Assembly: GCA_963662175.1 (NCBI GenBank)
Contig: OY759217.1
Location: 12,154,562 to 12,218,561 of the forward strand
DNA length: 64,000 nt
Reading direction: 5' to 3'
Origin: Aradus depressus
Taxonomy: Eukaryota; Arthropoda; Insecta; Hemiptera; Aradidae
The position numbers were made by a program, and so were the translations under genes. The notes under the pieces are model-generated. The model searched no databases, was not told the DNA's origin, and saw nothing but the letters and a program-made list of their open reading frames with translations. Shown piece by piece: positions 53,096-62,590 of this stretch. Positions within the stretch are counted from its first letter, which is position 1; each line of letters begins with the position of its first letter.

Positions 53096-55893
53096 ATCTC
53101 GTAAGTGTCGATCGCTTCGGTGGAAAGTTGGGACACAAGCTCAAGATGCACCGCCTTGATGCTCATGCACACAAACAAGGAAAGATAAGCCTTAACTATG
53201 CTGGCCTTTCGAAGTGTGGATGATTTAATTAAAAAAGGGCCTCCAAAATCTACCCCCACATTAATAAATACTCTTACCGGCTCAAACCTGGAAGCCGGAA
53301 GATCTCCCATGAAGACTGTGGCGGTCGTAGCACGAAGTTTCCAACACTTTATGCATATATGAATTCGGGAACGTATAACACGACGCCCCGACATGATCCA
53401 ATATTGCCGTTGCAACAAAGAATGTAACAGTTTCGGGCCGGCAAGAAGGTTAGATTGGTGGTAAAGATCTACTAATAAATTTACAAAATGTGCCTTGGAG
53501 GGCATCAAAATAGGATGGGGACCGCCCACCCTGAGGATACCCACTAAACCAATAAATGGGAATAAAGTTACTCGGTTGAGTTCAAACTGTTGCACCGATT
53601 TAATAGACTTAAAACGGTATAATGCATGTTGATATGACCTGTCTTCTGGGTGAACCACAATTTGCAAATACATCTGACATATATCGGCAGTCAGAGCGAT
53701 GGGAAACTTACTAAAATGGAGAATGACATCACGAATGTCTGAATTTAATTTTGGGCCTACGTGAAGTTTATCGTTTAAAGATTCAGATATAGTAGGCGCG
53801 GAAGAATCAAATACCACACGTAAACTAGTTGATGTGCTATCCTTTATAACACAATGGTGAGGAAGGAAATACTTATCTGGGCTGGTCGCAGGGGACATAT
53901 AAAGCTCAAGATAATTTTTGAATACATGTGAATACTCAAGTTTAAGATCAGGACTCTTGTTTAGGCGGTATTCTAAATTTTGAAATCGATGTAGTGCGGT
54001 ATGATAAGAATTTCCAAAAGTTATGTTATCTAAATTTTTAAAAGATAAACGCACGGCATAGCGACCCGTTTGATCACGACTATGGGTTTGGACGAAATGT
54101 TCCTCACATTGAACTTCGTCCGGATTAGTGACCTGAACTCCGGAAACATCCTCAACTTCCCAAAAATTTTCTAAAAAAGCGTCTAGAGTGGGGGTTTGGT
54201 TAACTACCATTAACGTTGCCGCCTTACCGGTGGTAGTGAAGGGGTTATCCATAGGGCCTACCACAACCCAACCAAAGATCGTTTTGAGAGCATTGGGATA
54301 ACCGACAGGAGTAGATAAGGATTCTCCTACGAAAATCTCACTGAACAAATCGGCTCCTAGCAGAAAATCAATAGAAGCCGGGTCCCCAAAAGATGAATCC
54401 GCAAGGAAATAATTTTCAAAGTAATGCAGAACCTCTCGAGGTATAGGAGACATGGGCATTTTTGAAGTCATTTGAGGGATAACTATAGCTTTGATTTCAA
54501 GTTGGGGCTGAAAAGAGGTTTTTGGGGCCAATAAACAATCCACCTGAAATTTCCCACCTCGGATCGGGCTATCGGTGAATCCACACAACATTTGCGAGTT
54601 TACATATTGTTTTAGGCCAAGCCTCTTGGCACAGGCCGAAGTTATAAAAGACCGTTGTGCCCCACTATCTATTACCATTCGAATTCTTTGAAAATATCCA
54701 TTCGAATCTTTGATTCTAGCCTCAGCGGTACCTAAAAGGACACAAGGTTCGCCCAGCACCGATGAGGATAAAATTGCGCCTTTAGCTGAGGGATCTTGTT
54801 TACCCGGCGGGATTATTTGAGGATCAGGTTTATCTCTAGTGACAGAGGTGTCCTTTGTAAGAAAGTGAAGCAAAGAGTGATGTGGATGGTTACATTTCCG
54901 ACACCCAGACGATGAACACTTAGATCTGTTATGGTGGGGGGAAAGACAATTAAAACAAAGCCTTAAACGTTTTACTTGAGCAAATCTTTCAGATGGGCTC
55001 ATGGATAAAAATGTATTACATCTGTACAAACGATGTTTTTCATTGCACAAAGAACAAGGAGTGAACTGGAACCCCTCAGAGACATCAGCCGACATGAAAA
55101 TTTGTTTACGACTTTCGTTGGACTTGCAAGGAGGAGCGAAAGCAGAGGGCGCGCCCGACGTTAGATTCTCCGACTGAAGAGATATACTTTGTCGATGGAC
55201 AAAATCGATTAAATTTTGCAAAGTGGGTAAATCGATTTTATTATGTTCAGTTTCAAATTTTTCCCTAGTTTCTTGATCTAATAATTTCAGGACGTACGTT
55301 AAAATGATAAAACCTGACTCGTCTTCAAGTTTCAACGCCTGAAACGCTTGTGCGCATTCCAGAACAACATTTGAGAATTGTTCTAAATACGATAAATTGG
55401 ATTTGAATGAAGACTTAAAGTTAAAGATATTTGTAAGAAAGTGGGTAGCCTGCAGTCGTTTGTTATCATACTTCTGCATGACTGTTTGCCACGCCTGAGA
55501 ATAATATTGGGATGTTATAGGGATGGATGAGATAGTTTGTAAAGCTACCCCCTTTAACGATGTTTTAAGATAGTGAAACTTTTCTACATCTGATATTTCA
55601 TTATTGCAGTGGATTAAGGAGATATAAGTGTCTCTAAATGAAGCCCAGGTGGCTAAGTCCCCTTGAAAGACGGGTAACTGAATGGTGGGTAACTTGCATC
55701 TAGGACCCTGGGTCCTCCCAACCCCCGAACTGATAGACGGACCCAAAGATATTTTTATTTTAGTTTTGTCGGTGGCGACTGCTTGTCCTAATTTTTTAGT
55801 CTGCGAGATGTCACTATGCAAGTCCTCTAATTCGTCAATAAGTTCCGCTAAAACAGATTCGTTACCTGTCTTTAATTTCGGCGGCATGATCAA
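53059..55893 (-). CDS. BEL2 gag-pol remnant: Gag, protease, half RT, part integrase
   Basis: This is a 944-residue frame. The Gag DUF1759-like region covers about 65-245 (LPTIQLPVFQGDLATWASF). Zinc knuckles lie at about 280-345 (CSLCNEKHRLYRC, CFNCLSPHHNRSKC). The protease has MVIDSGAQRSFI at about 406-417. The pre-RT block is at about 577-670. The RT start is at about 675-776 (YFLPHHCVIKDSTS, LRVVFDSSAPTISESLNDKL, ALTADICQMYLQI with the first catalytic Asp at about 737). At about residue 776 (FELNRVT|LFPF) it jumps to the pre-integrase block (GILRVGG), removing the DD box and RNase H. The integrase zinc region (about 811-850) has LLAG where HAG is usual. The first catalytic Asp is in VGVDFGGPF (about 881), and the other two are lost in a second deletion near 926. 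The third Met may be the usual start. Confidence 0.92.
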   Translation of the reverse strand: MIMPPKLKTGNESVLAELIDELEDLHSDISQTKKLGQAVATDKTKIKISLGPSISSGVGRTQGPRCKLPTIQLPVFQGDLATWASFRDTYISLIHCNNEISDVEKFHYLKTSLKGVALQTISSIPITSQYYSQAWQTVMQKYDNKRLQATHFLTNIFNFKSSFKSNLSYLEQFSNVVLECAQAFQALKLEDESGFIILTYVLKLLDQETREKFETEHNKIDLPTLQNLIDFVHRQSISLQSENLTSGAPSAFAPPCKSNESRKQIFMSADVSEGFQFTPCSLCNEKHRLYRCNTFLSMSPSERFAQVKRLRLCFNCLSPHHNRSKCSSSGCRKCNHPHHSLLHFLTKDTSVTRDKPDPQIIPPGKQDPSAKGAILSSSVLGEPCVLLGTAEARIKDSNGYFQRIRMVIDSGAQRSFITSACAKRLGLKQYVNSQMLCGFTDSPIRGGKFQVDCLLAPKTSFQPQLEIKAIVIPQMTSKMPMSPIPREVLHYFENYFLADSSFGDPASIDFLLGADLFSEIFVGESLSTPVGYPNALKTIFGWVVVGPMDNPFTTTGKAATLMVVNQTPTLDAFLENFWEVEDVSGVQVTNPDEVQCEEHFVQTHSRDQTGRYAVRLSFKNLDNITFGNSYHTALHRFQNLEYRLNKSPDLKLEYSHVFKNYLELYMSPATSPDKYFLPHHCVIKDSTSTSLRVVFDSSAPTISESLNDKLHVGPKLNSDIRDVILHFSKFPIALTADICQMYLQIVVHPEDRSYQHALYRFKSIKSVQQFELNRVTLFPFIGLVGILRVGGPHPILMPSKAHFVNLLVDLYHQSNLLAGPKLLHSLLQRQYWIMSGRRVIRSRIHICIKCWKLRATTATVFMGDLPASRFEPVRVFINVGVDFGGPFLIKSSTLRKASIVKAYLSLFVCMSIKAVHLELVSQLSTEAIDTYEMCINGYMKVETP

Positions 55894-56093
55894 AAAATAT
55901 ATATATTATATCTAAAGAAAAATAGAATAAAAAAAATCAATTAGAGAAAAACAAAAGAACAAGGAAGAAAACAAGGTGATTTAAGACGGGTTATAAATTA
56001 ATTAGTATTATATTAAACACGGCCGGCCAAATCACTATGCTAATATTAATTATTACAAATAAGCCAATTGCCATCCGGCCTGGAGGTACCATA
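55894..56093 (-). other. BEL2 leader and putative primer-binding site
   Basis: On the minus strand, two bases past the 5' LTR, it reads TGGTACCTCCAGGCCGGATG, a TGG start suitable for a tRNA 3' end; the tRNA was not identified. Confidence 0.5.
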
Positions 56094-56636
56094 TGTTAGT
56101 ACCTAAAGCAAATAAATAATATAGTTGATAGAAGGTAATTGAAAAAAAACAAAATGAGTGGACTGTATATAGGTTAACGAAAAAATTATAATAATGAAAA
56201 AAAAATACTAAATTAATGGAAACAAAACGAAACGAATCAAATATAAAAAATGATAAAACAAATAATACTAAAATGTGCGGGGTAGGTGAGCGGTCGCGTG
56301 GAGACGCCAAGGAGCTGCCTCGTCACAATGCGTCTGGGTTGAGGGTCCGTCTTCTGGGGCTTCTTGACCAATACCTGCAGCAAGGGCTGAGGGCAGGCAC
56401 TGGTCGAGGTGGTGGTGAGTTGTGCAGCAAAGGGCTGAGGGCACCTCTCTACAGACAGCCAGACTGCACTTGACTCGTCAGGTTAACTGAACAACAATGG
56501 CCACCGTGACCTCTAGTACAACTAGAGGCCGGCCCGTGGCCACTATACAAAGTACATGCACTTTACACATGGCGTCACCCCCTCCACATATACCCCATAG
56601 TCTTTATAAAGTTTATTTCACTTTTCGGCCTTAACA
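56094..56636 (-). repeat. BEL2 LTR (5' LTR in element orientation)
   Basis: A near-copy of 52,084-52,610. A 20-bp insertion near 56,519-56,538 creates the hairpin CCTCTAGTACAACTAGAGG at a site where the partner LTR reads straight through. Confidence 0.92.
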
Positions 56637-56949
56637 GATATAATGAACTAAATAGGAGTGAATTTGATCCGCAAAGAAGGTATTGTTGTTTGTTTGTATG
56701 TACAGGATATATGCCCAGAAATATATAACTTAAATTTTTAAAATGGCAAAAAAAATAAAACAAAGAAGATTGAATTGGTGTTAAGAATTTAGTTTTTAAG
56801 ATTTTTCTTTGGATTTTTGTTTGTTTCCATGTTTAATTTTTTAATTAGTAAATAAGTTTTTTAATTTTAATAATGTAGATTTAAGAAAATAAACCCAATA
56901 TTTGTTCTCGTAAATGCTATTCTATTCATTTTCCCTGTTGGCCCAGTAA

Positions 56950-57150
56950 GATCATTAGAAAACCTTTGGATTAGATTTTATATTATTGAAAAAAGTTAAA
57001 AATGGCATCTCTTCAGAAATCCAAATAAAAAGTTTGATAATTGAATTTTTTTTTTTTTTTAATTACGTGCACTTTCTTCAAAATTGCACGTCTTGAACTT
57101 TTGATATTTTTTTAGGGCCTTTTTCGGAAATTACTATAGAAATCAAAATT
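56950..57150 (+). repeat. Repeat D, left part (copy 1)
   Basis: It is collinear with 59,900-60,475: CCTTTGGATTAGATTTTA, AAAATGGCATCTCTTC, ACGTGCACTTTCTTC and GAAATCAAAATT. The copy is split by the Jockey insertion and resumes at 57,961. Confidence 0.75.
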
Positions 57151-57811
57151 GCCTTTCTTGACGTGGCGCAAGCCTTTGATCGAGTCTGGCACCCCGGGCT
57201 GCTCTTCAAACTGAAACACTTCCTTCCCAGTACCTCCTACCTCATCCTCCAATCCTATCTTTATGACCACCTCCTATCTTTATCTTTATGTCACCATCAA
57301 CAACGTTCTAATTCCTTCCTCTAACCAGGTGCGTTACCTCGGGTTCTACTTAGACAGCCGACTGACGTGGAACCCACGCACACGAATTAAACGACAAGAG
57401 TTGAATCGACGTTACGGACTACTACGTAGACTACTTGGACCAAAATCAAAACTTTCTACTGCCAACAAACTGACCATTTACAAGACTATAATACGCCCAA
57501 TATGGACATACGGCCTCGAACTATGGGGTACAGCCAAACAATCCAATATAAACCGCATCCAAGCTTTCCAGTCTAAAGTCCTTCGTCGAATTGTAAATGC
57601 TCCCTTCTACGTCACCAATAAATTACTCCATGAAGACCTAAACATCACAACCGTCCAAGAACTCGTCCAATCCCGATTCTTCAATTTCCACAATAAACTT
57701 TCATTCCATCCTAACCCATTTGCACAAGTCCTATCCTCTCAATCCCATCCTGACAATCCTCCACGCCGTCTGAATAGGAGGTGGCCTCGAGATCTTCTAA
57801 GTGAAATCTAA
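57151..57811 (+). pseudogene. Jockey ORF2 fragment lacking the YADD region
   Basis: The first part (57,151-57,280) reads AFLDVAQAFDRVWHPGLL and TSYLILQSYLYDHLL, the RT motif A region. The frame then shifts at a deletion, and from about 57,300 reads VLIPSSNQVRYLGFYLDSRL, LSTANKLTIYKTIIRPIWTY, GTAKQSNINRIQAFQSKVL and NPPRRLNRRWPRDLLSEI to the stop. Roughly 120 residues including YADD are absent. Similarity to the 30-32.7-kb ORF2 is clear but it is a different subfamily. Confidence 0.92.
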
Positions 57812-57960
57812 ACATTGTACTAGTATCTAGGGAGTGTCAGCGCTGGCTGGCCTCTCCCAACATGTGGTACAGACACTCATGCATATAGTTACCAAATTTG
57901 TTCATTATATTAATTGTATATAGATTGCAAATAAATAAATTAAAAAAATAAATAAAAATA
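57151..57960 (+). mobile_element. Jockey LINE, 5'-truncated and internally deleted
   Basis: The 810-bp insertion is flanked by the 13-bp duplication AGAAATCAAAATT (57,138-57,150 and 57,961-57,973) and ends in an A-rich tail (AAATAAATAAATT, AAAAAAATAAATAAAAATA). It encodes pieces of Jockey RT and a 3' UTR with GTCAGCGCTGGCTGGCCTCT. Confidence 0.92.
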
Positions 57961-58140
57961 AGAAATCAAAATTAAATAGAAGACCAGTTATAAAATGTCT
58001 ACAGGAAATGTGGTAATTCTTATTGTTTATATTATTATATTTCATTATTTTATTCAATTACTTTATTTATTATTTATATTTTTATTTATTATTTTTATTT
58101 AACTTTAACACTTAAAATTTATTACCAATATATATGTATA
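57961..58140 (+). repeat. Repeat D, right part (copy 1)
   Basis: It reads AGAAGACCAGTTATAAAATG, TCTACAGGAAATGTGGTAAT, as in copy 2 at 60,470-60,510, then AT-rich sequence. Confidence 0.7.
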
Positions 58141-58596
58141 TATAAAACACAACTTTTATAAGATGGCTATTCTTCTTTTTTTTTGAACAATAAGAAAAAA
58201 AATCCGTTTCTGAATACAGTGTTTCCTCTAAAATAAACATTCTTAATTTAATTGTACACTTTTTTATTATATCTATTACTTTCAGGAAGTGGTGAAGGGT
58301 GTAGAAGAAGTTGGTTCCTTTATGAGTTTTACTTATTTCAAAAATAGAGGAACAATGTTTAGTTATTCGAAATTTTTCTTTCTTCTTGGTATCATAATCA
58401 TGACTAGTATTGTTATCAGGGAAAATATTTATATTTTTTTCTAATGACCATTAATTCTTGAAATATTTACAGTGAAGATAATGATACTTAACGCGATATT
58501 GCGATATTAATGCAGAGATATTATGAAACACTTAATAAAAATTGAAGAAGAATGTATGTTTTTAAAAATATTGTCTATTTCATAAAATACACATAA
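58141..58596. other. No gene recognised
   Basis: AT-rich; no feature could be supported. Confidence 0.4.
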
Positions 58597-58711
58597 TATA
58601 TTGGAGTAGTTTCGGTATTGCTACCATCTTCATCCACGATTCAAAAAATTCAGTTTAAGTGGTGGCTGAAGATGGTAGTAACACCGAAAGTACTCCCATA
58701 TATTATATATA
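58597..58711. repeat. Repeat family H, short snap-back palindrome
   Basis: The arms at about 58,600-58,636 and 58,661-58,705 are imperfect inverse complements. The plus arm reads CTGAAGATGGTAGTAACACC then GAAAGTACTCCC. The minus arm reads GATGAAGATGGTAGCAATACC then GAAACTACTCC, where GGTA-GCAA-TACC forms a stem with a GNRA tetraloop. Confidence 0.7.
58666..58697 (+). other. Hammerhead-ribozyme-like motif (family H)
   Basis: CTGAAGA fits the CUGANGA core. One extra T, then GGT/ACC around a 6-nt loop, GAA, palindromic AGTACT, C. It has the same layout as the family F motif but an unrelated sequence in the helices. Confidence 0.35.
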
Positions 58712-58714
58712 TTT

Positions 58715-59050
58715 TGTTAGGTTAGGTTTTATGACTCATGCCCGGGCTTTAACTAAGAGGTCATATCGCCTACTACCAGAGCACTCTTTCGTCACTCTGG
58801 TGGACATGAGCCCGACTTCACTATGGGAGTCCTAATTTTTGCCTGCCCTAAATTTTTATTCGTCTAGGGTAGTGGTCTTTAACGAGTACCTGACATCGTA
58901 CCGGCTCGGGGCTATCGCTTAGCGTCCCATCCGAAGGACGGCGTGCTTAAGTTTATTTTACCTCTCTGTTAAAATAAACTAAGGGCCTCGGTCTGTGGTT
59001 TCGAACCCACGATCTTGAGTTCAGAAGGCAAACATGCAGACCAGCTCAAT
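58715..59050 (-). mobile_element. SINE1 copy with TTAGG-type tail
   Basis: It begins at GTTAGGTTAGGTTTTATGAC (tail) and runs through CCGGGCTTTAACTAAG, TTAAAATAAACTAAGGG and GGTTTCGAACCCACGATC. The first part of the tRNA head is diverged (ATGCAGACCAGCTCAATG). Confidence 0.85.
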
Positions 59051-59899
59051 GTTTTTAAAAAAATATAGTTTTTTAAATTTTTTACTGCAGATAATGGCAA
59101 GGTTTTTATTTTTTTAAATATTTCTATGTTATTCTAGTGATTTCTTTTGAAATCTGATATAACAGGCGTTTTTATGATCTTCTGAATCCATATACAAAAT
59201 TTCGTACCGATATTTTCATACAATGCGAGTTATTTGGATTAAATACTATTCTTGTCAACTGAGCTGTTCAAATTGTTGCTATACGTATGTCATCAAGGAG
59301 AATTGTTTAAAATATATATTATTTTAGATCTGTATTGTCAACATTTTCATACAGAGGAGAATATCTCTGAAAACAACAATTGTTTTAATTACCCGTTCTC
59401 ATATGAATGGTGAATAGGTGGATGTTTGTGAAGTGGAGAATTTGAACAAACGGAATTATTATGTACCTACTGGGAACAAAGGACCGGAGCTGTGCTGTGT
59501 TGTGGGAAAGGTAGGTCGGGATTAGGAAGAGGCTAACTGTTGAGAGCGACCGCCGCGTGTCGCTGCTTCTCTCAGGGTGTGCCATATCGTTAGTATTCAT
59601 GGAGAATAAATAGTAGAGCAGGACTCCCGGGGGCTTTGTCGGCACTGGCAGTAATTAGCATAACTATACTCAGTATGTATATGGGGCCATACTGTGTTTC
59701 CAGTATGGAGCCATAATGAACCAACCGTGTTAATAATAAGGGTGTGCATGGGGTCAAGGAAAACTGCAGTCATTACTCGGAATATGGTTCACTGGGAACG
59801 TCCGTTTGAAAAAAAAATATAATAATGAACTCAAAAAAAAAATAATGATAAATAAACCAACTTTAACAAAAAAAGTCTTATATGAATCACTGGTAAACC
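59051..59899. other. No gene recognised
   Basis: An 86-codon minus-strand frame (59,385-59,645) has no recognisable domain. Confidence 0.45.
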
Positions 59900-60560
59900 C
59901 AGTCAACCTAGTAATATAATTTATACCTTTGGATTAGGTTAGGTTAGGTTAGGTTTTATGACTCATGCCCGGGCTTGAACTACGAGGTCAAATCGCCTAC
60001 TACCAGAGCACTCTTTCGTCATTGATGGACATGAGCCCGACTCTACTGTGGGAGTCCTAAATTTTGCCTCCTAATTTTTATTCACCTAGTCTTTAACGAG
60101 TATCTGACATCGTACAGGCTCGGGACCATCGCTTAACGCCCATCCGGCGTGCTTAAGTTTATTTTACCTCCCAGATAAAATAAACCAAGGGCCTCGGTCG
60201 GGTTTCGAACCCATGACCTTGAGCTCAGAAGACAAGCACGCACACCACGAGCTACCGGCACCCTACCTTTGGATTAGATTTAACATTAAAAAAAAAGAAA
60301 AGAAACAAGATGGCAACTCTTTCGTAAATTTAGAAGAAATCCAAATGAAGAATTTGTTTATTGTATATTTTTTTGAATACGTGCACTTTCTTAAAAATTT
60401 CACATCTTGAACTTTCGATATTTCTTAAGGGCCCTTTCCTCGGAAACTATTCTAGAAATCAAAATTTAGCAGAAGACCAGCTATAATTTCTACGGGAAAC
60501 ATGGTAATTTTATTATTTGTTTATTTATTATTAAATTTATTAATTCAATTATTATTTATA
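59900..60560 (+). repeat. Repeat D, copy 2, interrupted by SINE1
   Basis: It is collinear with copy 1, but here SINE1 sits between the two halves of CCTTTGGATTAG|ATTTAACATT. The site where Jockey lies in copy 1 is intact here (GAAATCAAAATTTAGCAG). Confidence 0.8.
59938..60263 (-). mobile_element. SINE1, full-length reference copy, TTAGG-type tail
   Basis: The 326-bp SINE has a perfect 14-bp duplication TACCTTTGGATTAG (59,924-59,937 and 60,264-60,277). On the minus strand the head is GGGTGCCGGTAGCTCGTGG (A box GGTAGCTCGTGG) with B box GGGTTCGAAACCC, followed by a body unrelated to tRNA. The 3' end is AAAACCTAACCTAACCTAAC, three CCTAA units. Pol III type-2 promoter boxes are thus both present. 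It has no coding capacity. Confidence 0.95.
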
Positions 60561-60599
60561 TATTTATTTAATTTAACATATTTTATTAAATACCACAAC

Positions 60600-61015
60600 A
60601 TAGACATTTTTTTTTTTCATTTTTGGAAACTGAGGGTCGGCAATTATGACATACTGGAGAAAACTCGACATCGAATTCAGCGCATTATTTGGTGGGATTT
60701 TCGGTGTGACTGTTATTGTTACTTCACCAACTATACAAAGAAATAGACGTTTTGCAACAGGTCAGAAATTTGATATTGTGTTTTCAACGAAATTTTATGT
60801 GTGTATTTGTGAATCAACACGAAATTTTATAAGTGTATCTATCCAGACAGTACTGTTACTAATTTTCCTCAAAATTGGCTGAAGGTAAAGGGGATCAGAG
60901 GAGGGGGCTCGACACAAAAAACATAATAACTGCAGATGAACGGTCAAATGCAAACAGAGGGAGAGAGAACACTTATTTGATTCATTCTTGCTAGGGAAGT
61001 ACATTGTCGGTGATT
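60600..61015 (+). repeat. Family B copy, composite
   Basis: It begins with an inverse-oriented piece (TTTTTGGAAACTGAGGGTCG), then reads plus: GGTCAGAAATTTGATATTGT, TTTTCAACGAAATTTTATG, ATTGGCTGAAGGTAAAGGGG and GCTAGGGAAGTACATTGTCG. Confidence 0.6.
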
Positions 61016-61032
61016 CATTGACGACATATATA

Positions 61033-61706
61033 CAGTAGAACCTCTATAAGTCGAACATCAAGGGAGACGCAAAAAATTCGAGTTATAGAGTTTTCGACTT
61101 ATGGAGGATTTCGACTTAGGCGGATTTTGATTCTACTTGTAGAGGTTAAGATTCATTCCAACTAATTTTGGAGTTAGAGAGGTGAAATAAATAAAAATTC
61201 AAGTTACAGAGGTAACAAACATATTTATATTTATTATAGATCAACATTATTTCAAAACATCCTTAAAATAAAAAATACGTAGTATATGTAGGTATTAAAA
61301 AAAGTCAGTAATTTTTTTTTGCTTTAGATAATTGGTAATCCTATTTATTGTATACTCCTAAATTGTTTTCTAAGAAACATTGGTGTACATTGTCGGCAAA
61401 TTCTTAAAGTCGGTAACTTATTTTTCTTCGAGCTATAGGGTAATAAGTTTCAAATAATCGAATTGTAAAGGTTCTAAAATAAAACATTGCTATGTTCGAG
61501 ATACAGAGGTCCAATTTATTTTTCGAGTTATAGAGGGAAAATATGTACCAAAATGGCTTGTAGGGACTCACTGATTATTTCGACTTATAGAGGGTTAAGA
61601 TTTCGAGTAATGGAGGTTTTGGGACTTGAAGGGAAAGGAACAAAACTTTTTTTCGAGTTTTGGAGGTTTTCGACTTATCGAGGTTCGACTTAAAGATATT
61701 CTACTG
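61033..61706. mobile_element. pogo/Tigger-type MITE
   Basis: The 674-bp element lies between TA dinucleotides (61,031-61,032 and 61,707-61,708). The left terminus CAGTAGAACCTCTATAAGTC and the right terminus, inverse-complement CAGTAGAATATCTTTAAGTC, match the CAGTAGAACC start of Tigger/pogo elements. Many subterminal copies of a TTCGA(G/C)TTATAGAGG word lie in both halves. No transposase frame is present. Confidence 0.9.
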
Positions 61707-61708
61707 TA

Positions 61709-62375
61709 TATAGTTATTTTTTCAGTTTGTATTCCATTTTGTACATTTATATATTTGTCTCTGAGCTGTTGAAATAGATTTGTTTTGAATTTGTCACCAC
61801 AAATTCTTTATATCTCTCAATTATCTTTCGGACATCCTTTGTGTTTAGTATTTTATTTATTCATCATACCTATGTATAAGTTAATTTGCCTTTTCAGGGA
61901 TACAGGTCAGTAGGTCGCTTTTTTTTTGTCGTATTAATAAATACCACACACATTTCTGTTTACTTATTTTAACAAATAGACTCTCTTTCCTAGCCAGTAG
62001 TCTAACAAACAATAATAACCACAAAATATATGTAATGTAGTCATGATAGGACTTAAGAAAGAGAGCACCAAACCCCCCCTTCCAAAATTATTTCATATTG
62101 GCGTTACTGGATATATAATAGTAAGGTGTTGACGTCAGCTGTTCTTTGTTTCATTGTACAGCCTAATTCTGAGTGTGACTTTAAGCTTTTCATATAAGAG
62201 TCCTGATCATGGCTGCAACACATATATATTATAGTTTGTTGGACTACTGTCTACGAAAGAGAGAGTATTTGTTAAAATAAATTAACAGACCTGTGTAATA
62301 TTTCAATAAAGAAAAAAAAAATGCGACCTCCTGACTTTAGTTCCAGAAAAGATATTATTGTTACATCTCATATAC
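61709..62375. other. No gene recognised; family C fragment
   Basis: TTTGTTTCATTGTACAGCCT and AATTCTGAGTGTGACTTT (62,147-62,185) match the left part of family C at 8.27 kb. Otherwise nothing was recognised. Confidence 0.45.
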
Positions 62376-62445
62376 ATTAGAGAGCGCTCTTTTGTAGGTC
62401 TGGTGGACATCTGCCCGACTCTACTATGGGAGTCAACGTTTTTTC
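62376..62445 (-). mobile_element. SINE1 fragment
   Basis: AGAGCGCTCTTTTGTAGGTC, TGGTGGACATCTGCCCGACT and CTACTATGGGAGTC belong to the SINE1 body. Confidence 0.65.
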
Positions 62446-62590
62446 ACCTCTTTTATTATTCGTTGCAATGCGATACAATTTTAACACTGAAATATTTTAT
62501 ACGGAAATGTATTTTCCATTCTTTCGGGCTTCAACTCTGGTCGTATTGGTGCTAACTCACATTTGGGGTATATTAGCGACTGGAAATTTA

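Larger units (their letters stand above)
52084..56636 (-). mobile_element. BEL/Pao LTR retrotransposon, internally deleted (BEL2)
   Basis: The element is 4,553 bp and coded on the minus strand. The LTRs are 527 bp (52,084-52,610) and 543 bp (56,094-56,636), TG...CA, with a perfect 5-bp duplication GATAT (52,079-52,083 and 56,637-56,641). The length difference comes from a 20-bp insertion in the right LTR and a 4-bp TATA difference. Gag, protease and the first half of RT remain. The RT catalytic box, RNase H and most of the integrase core are deleted. Confidence 0.95.

Noticed and set aside
59938..59955. TTAGG repeats as a possible internal telomere or chromosome-fusion site
   Set aside because: Only two to three units, located exactly at the tail of SINE1 copies and inside their target duplications.
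60195..60263. tRNA-like sequence with A and B boxes, also at 28,240-28,318, 43,442-43,620 and 62,700-62,811
   Set aside because: These are heads of tRNA-derived SINEs with flanking duplications and non-tRNA bodies; none folds as a complete cloverleaf that I would call a tRNA gene.
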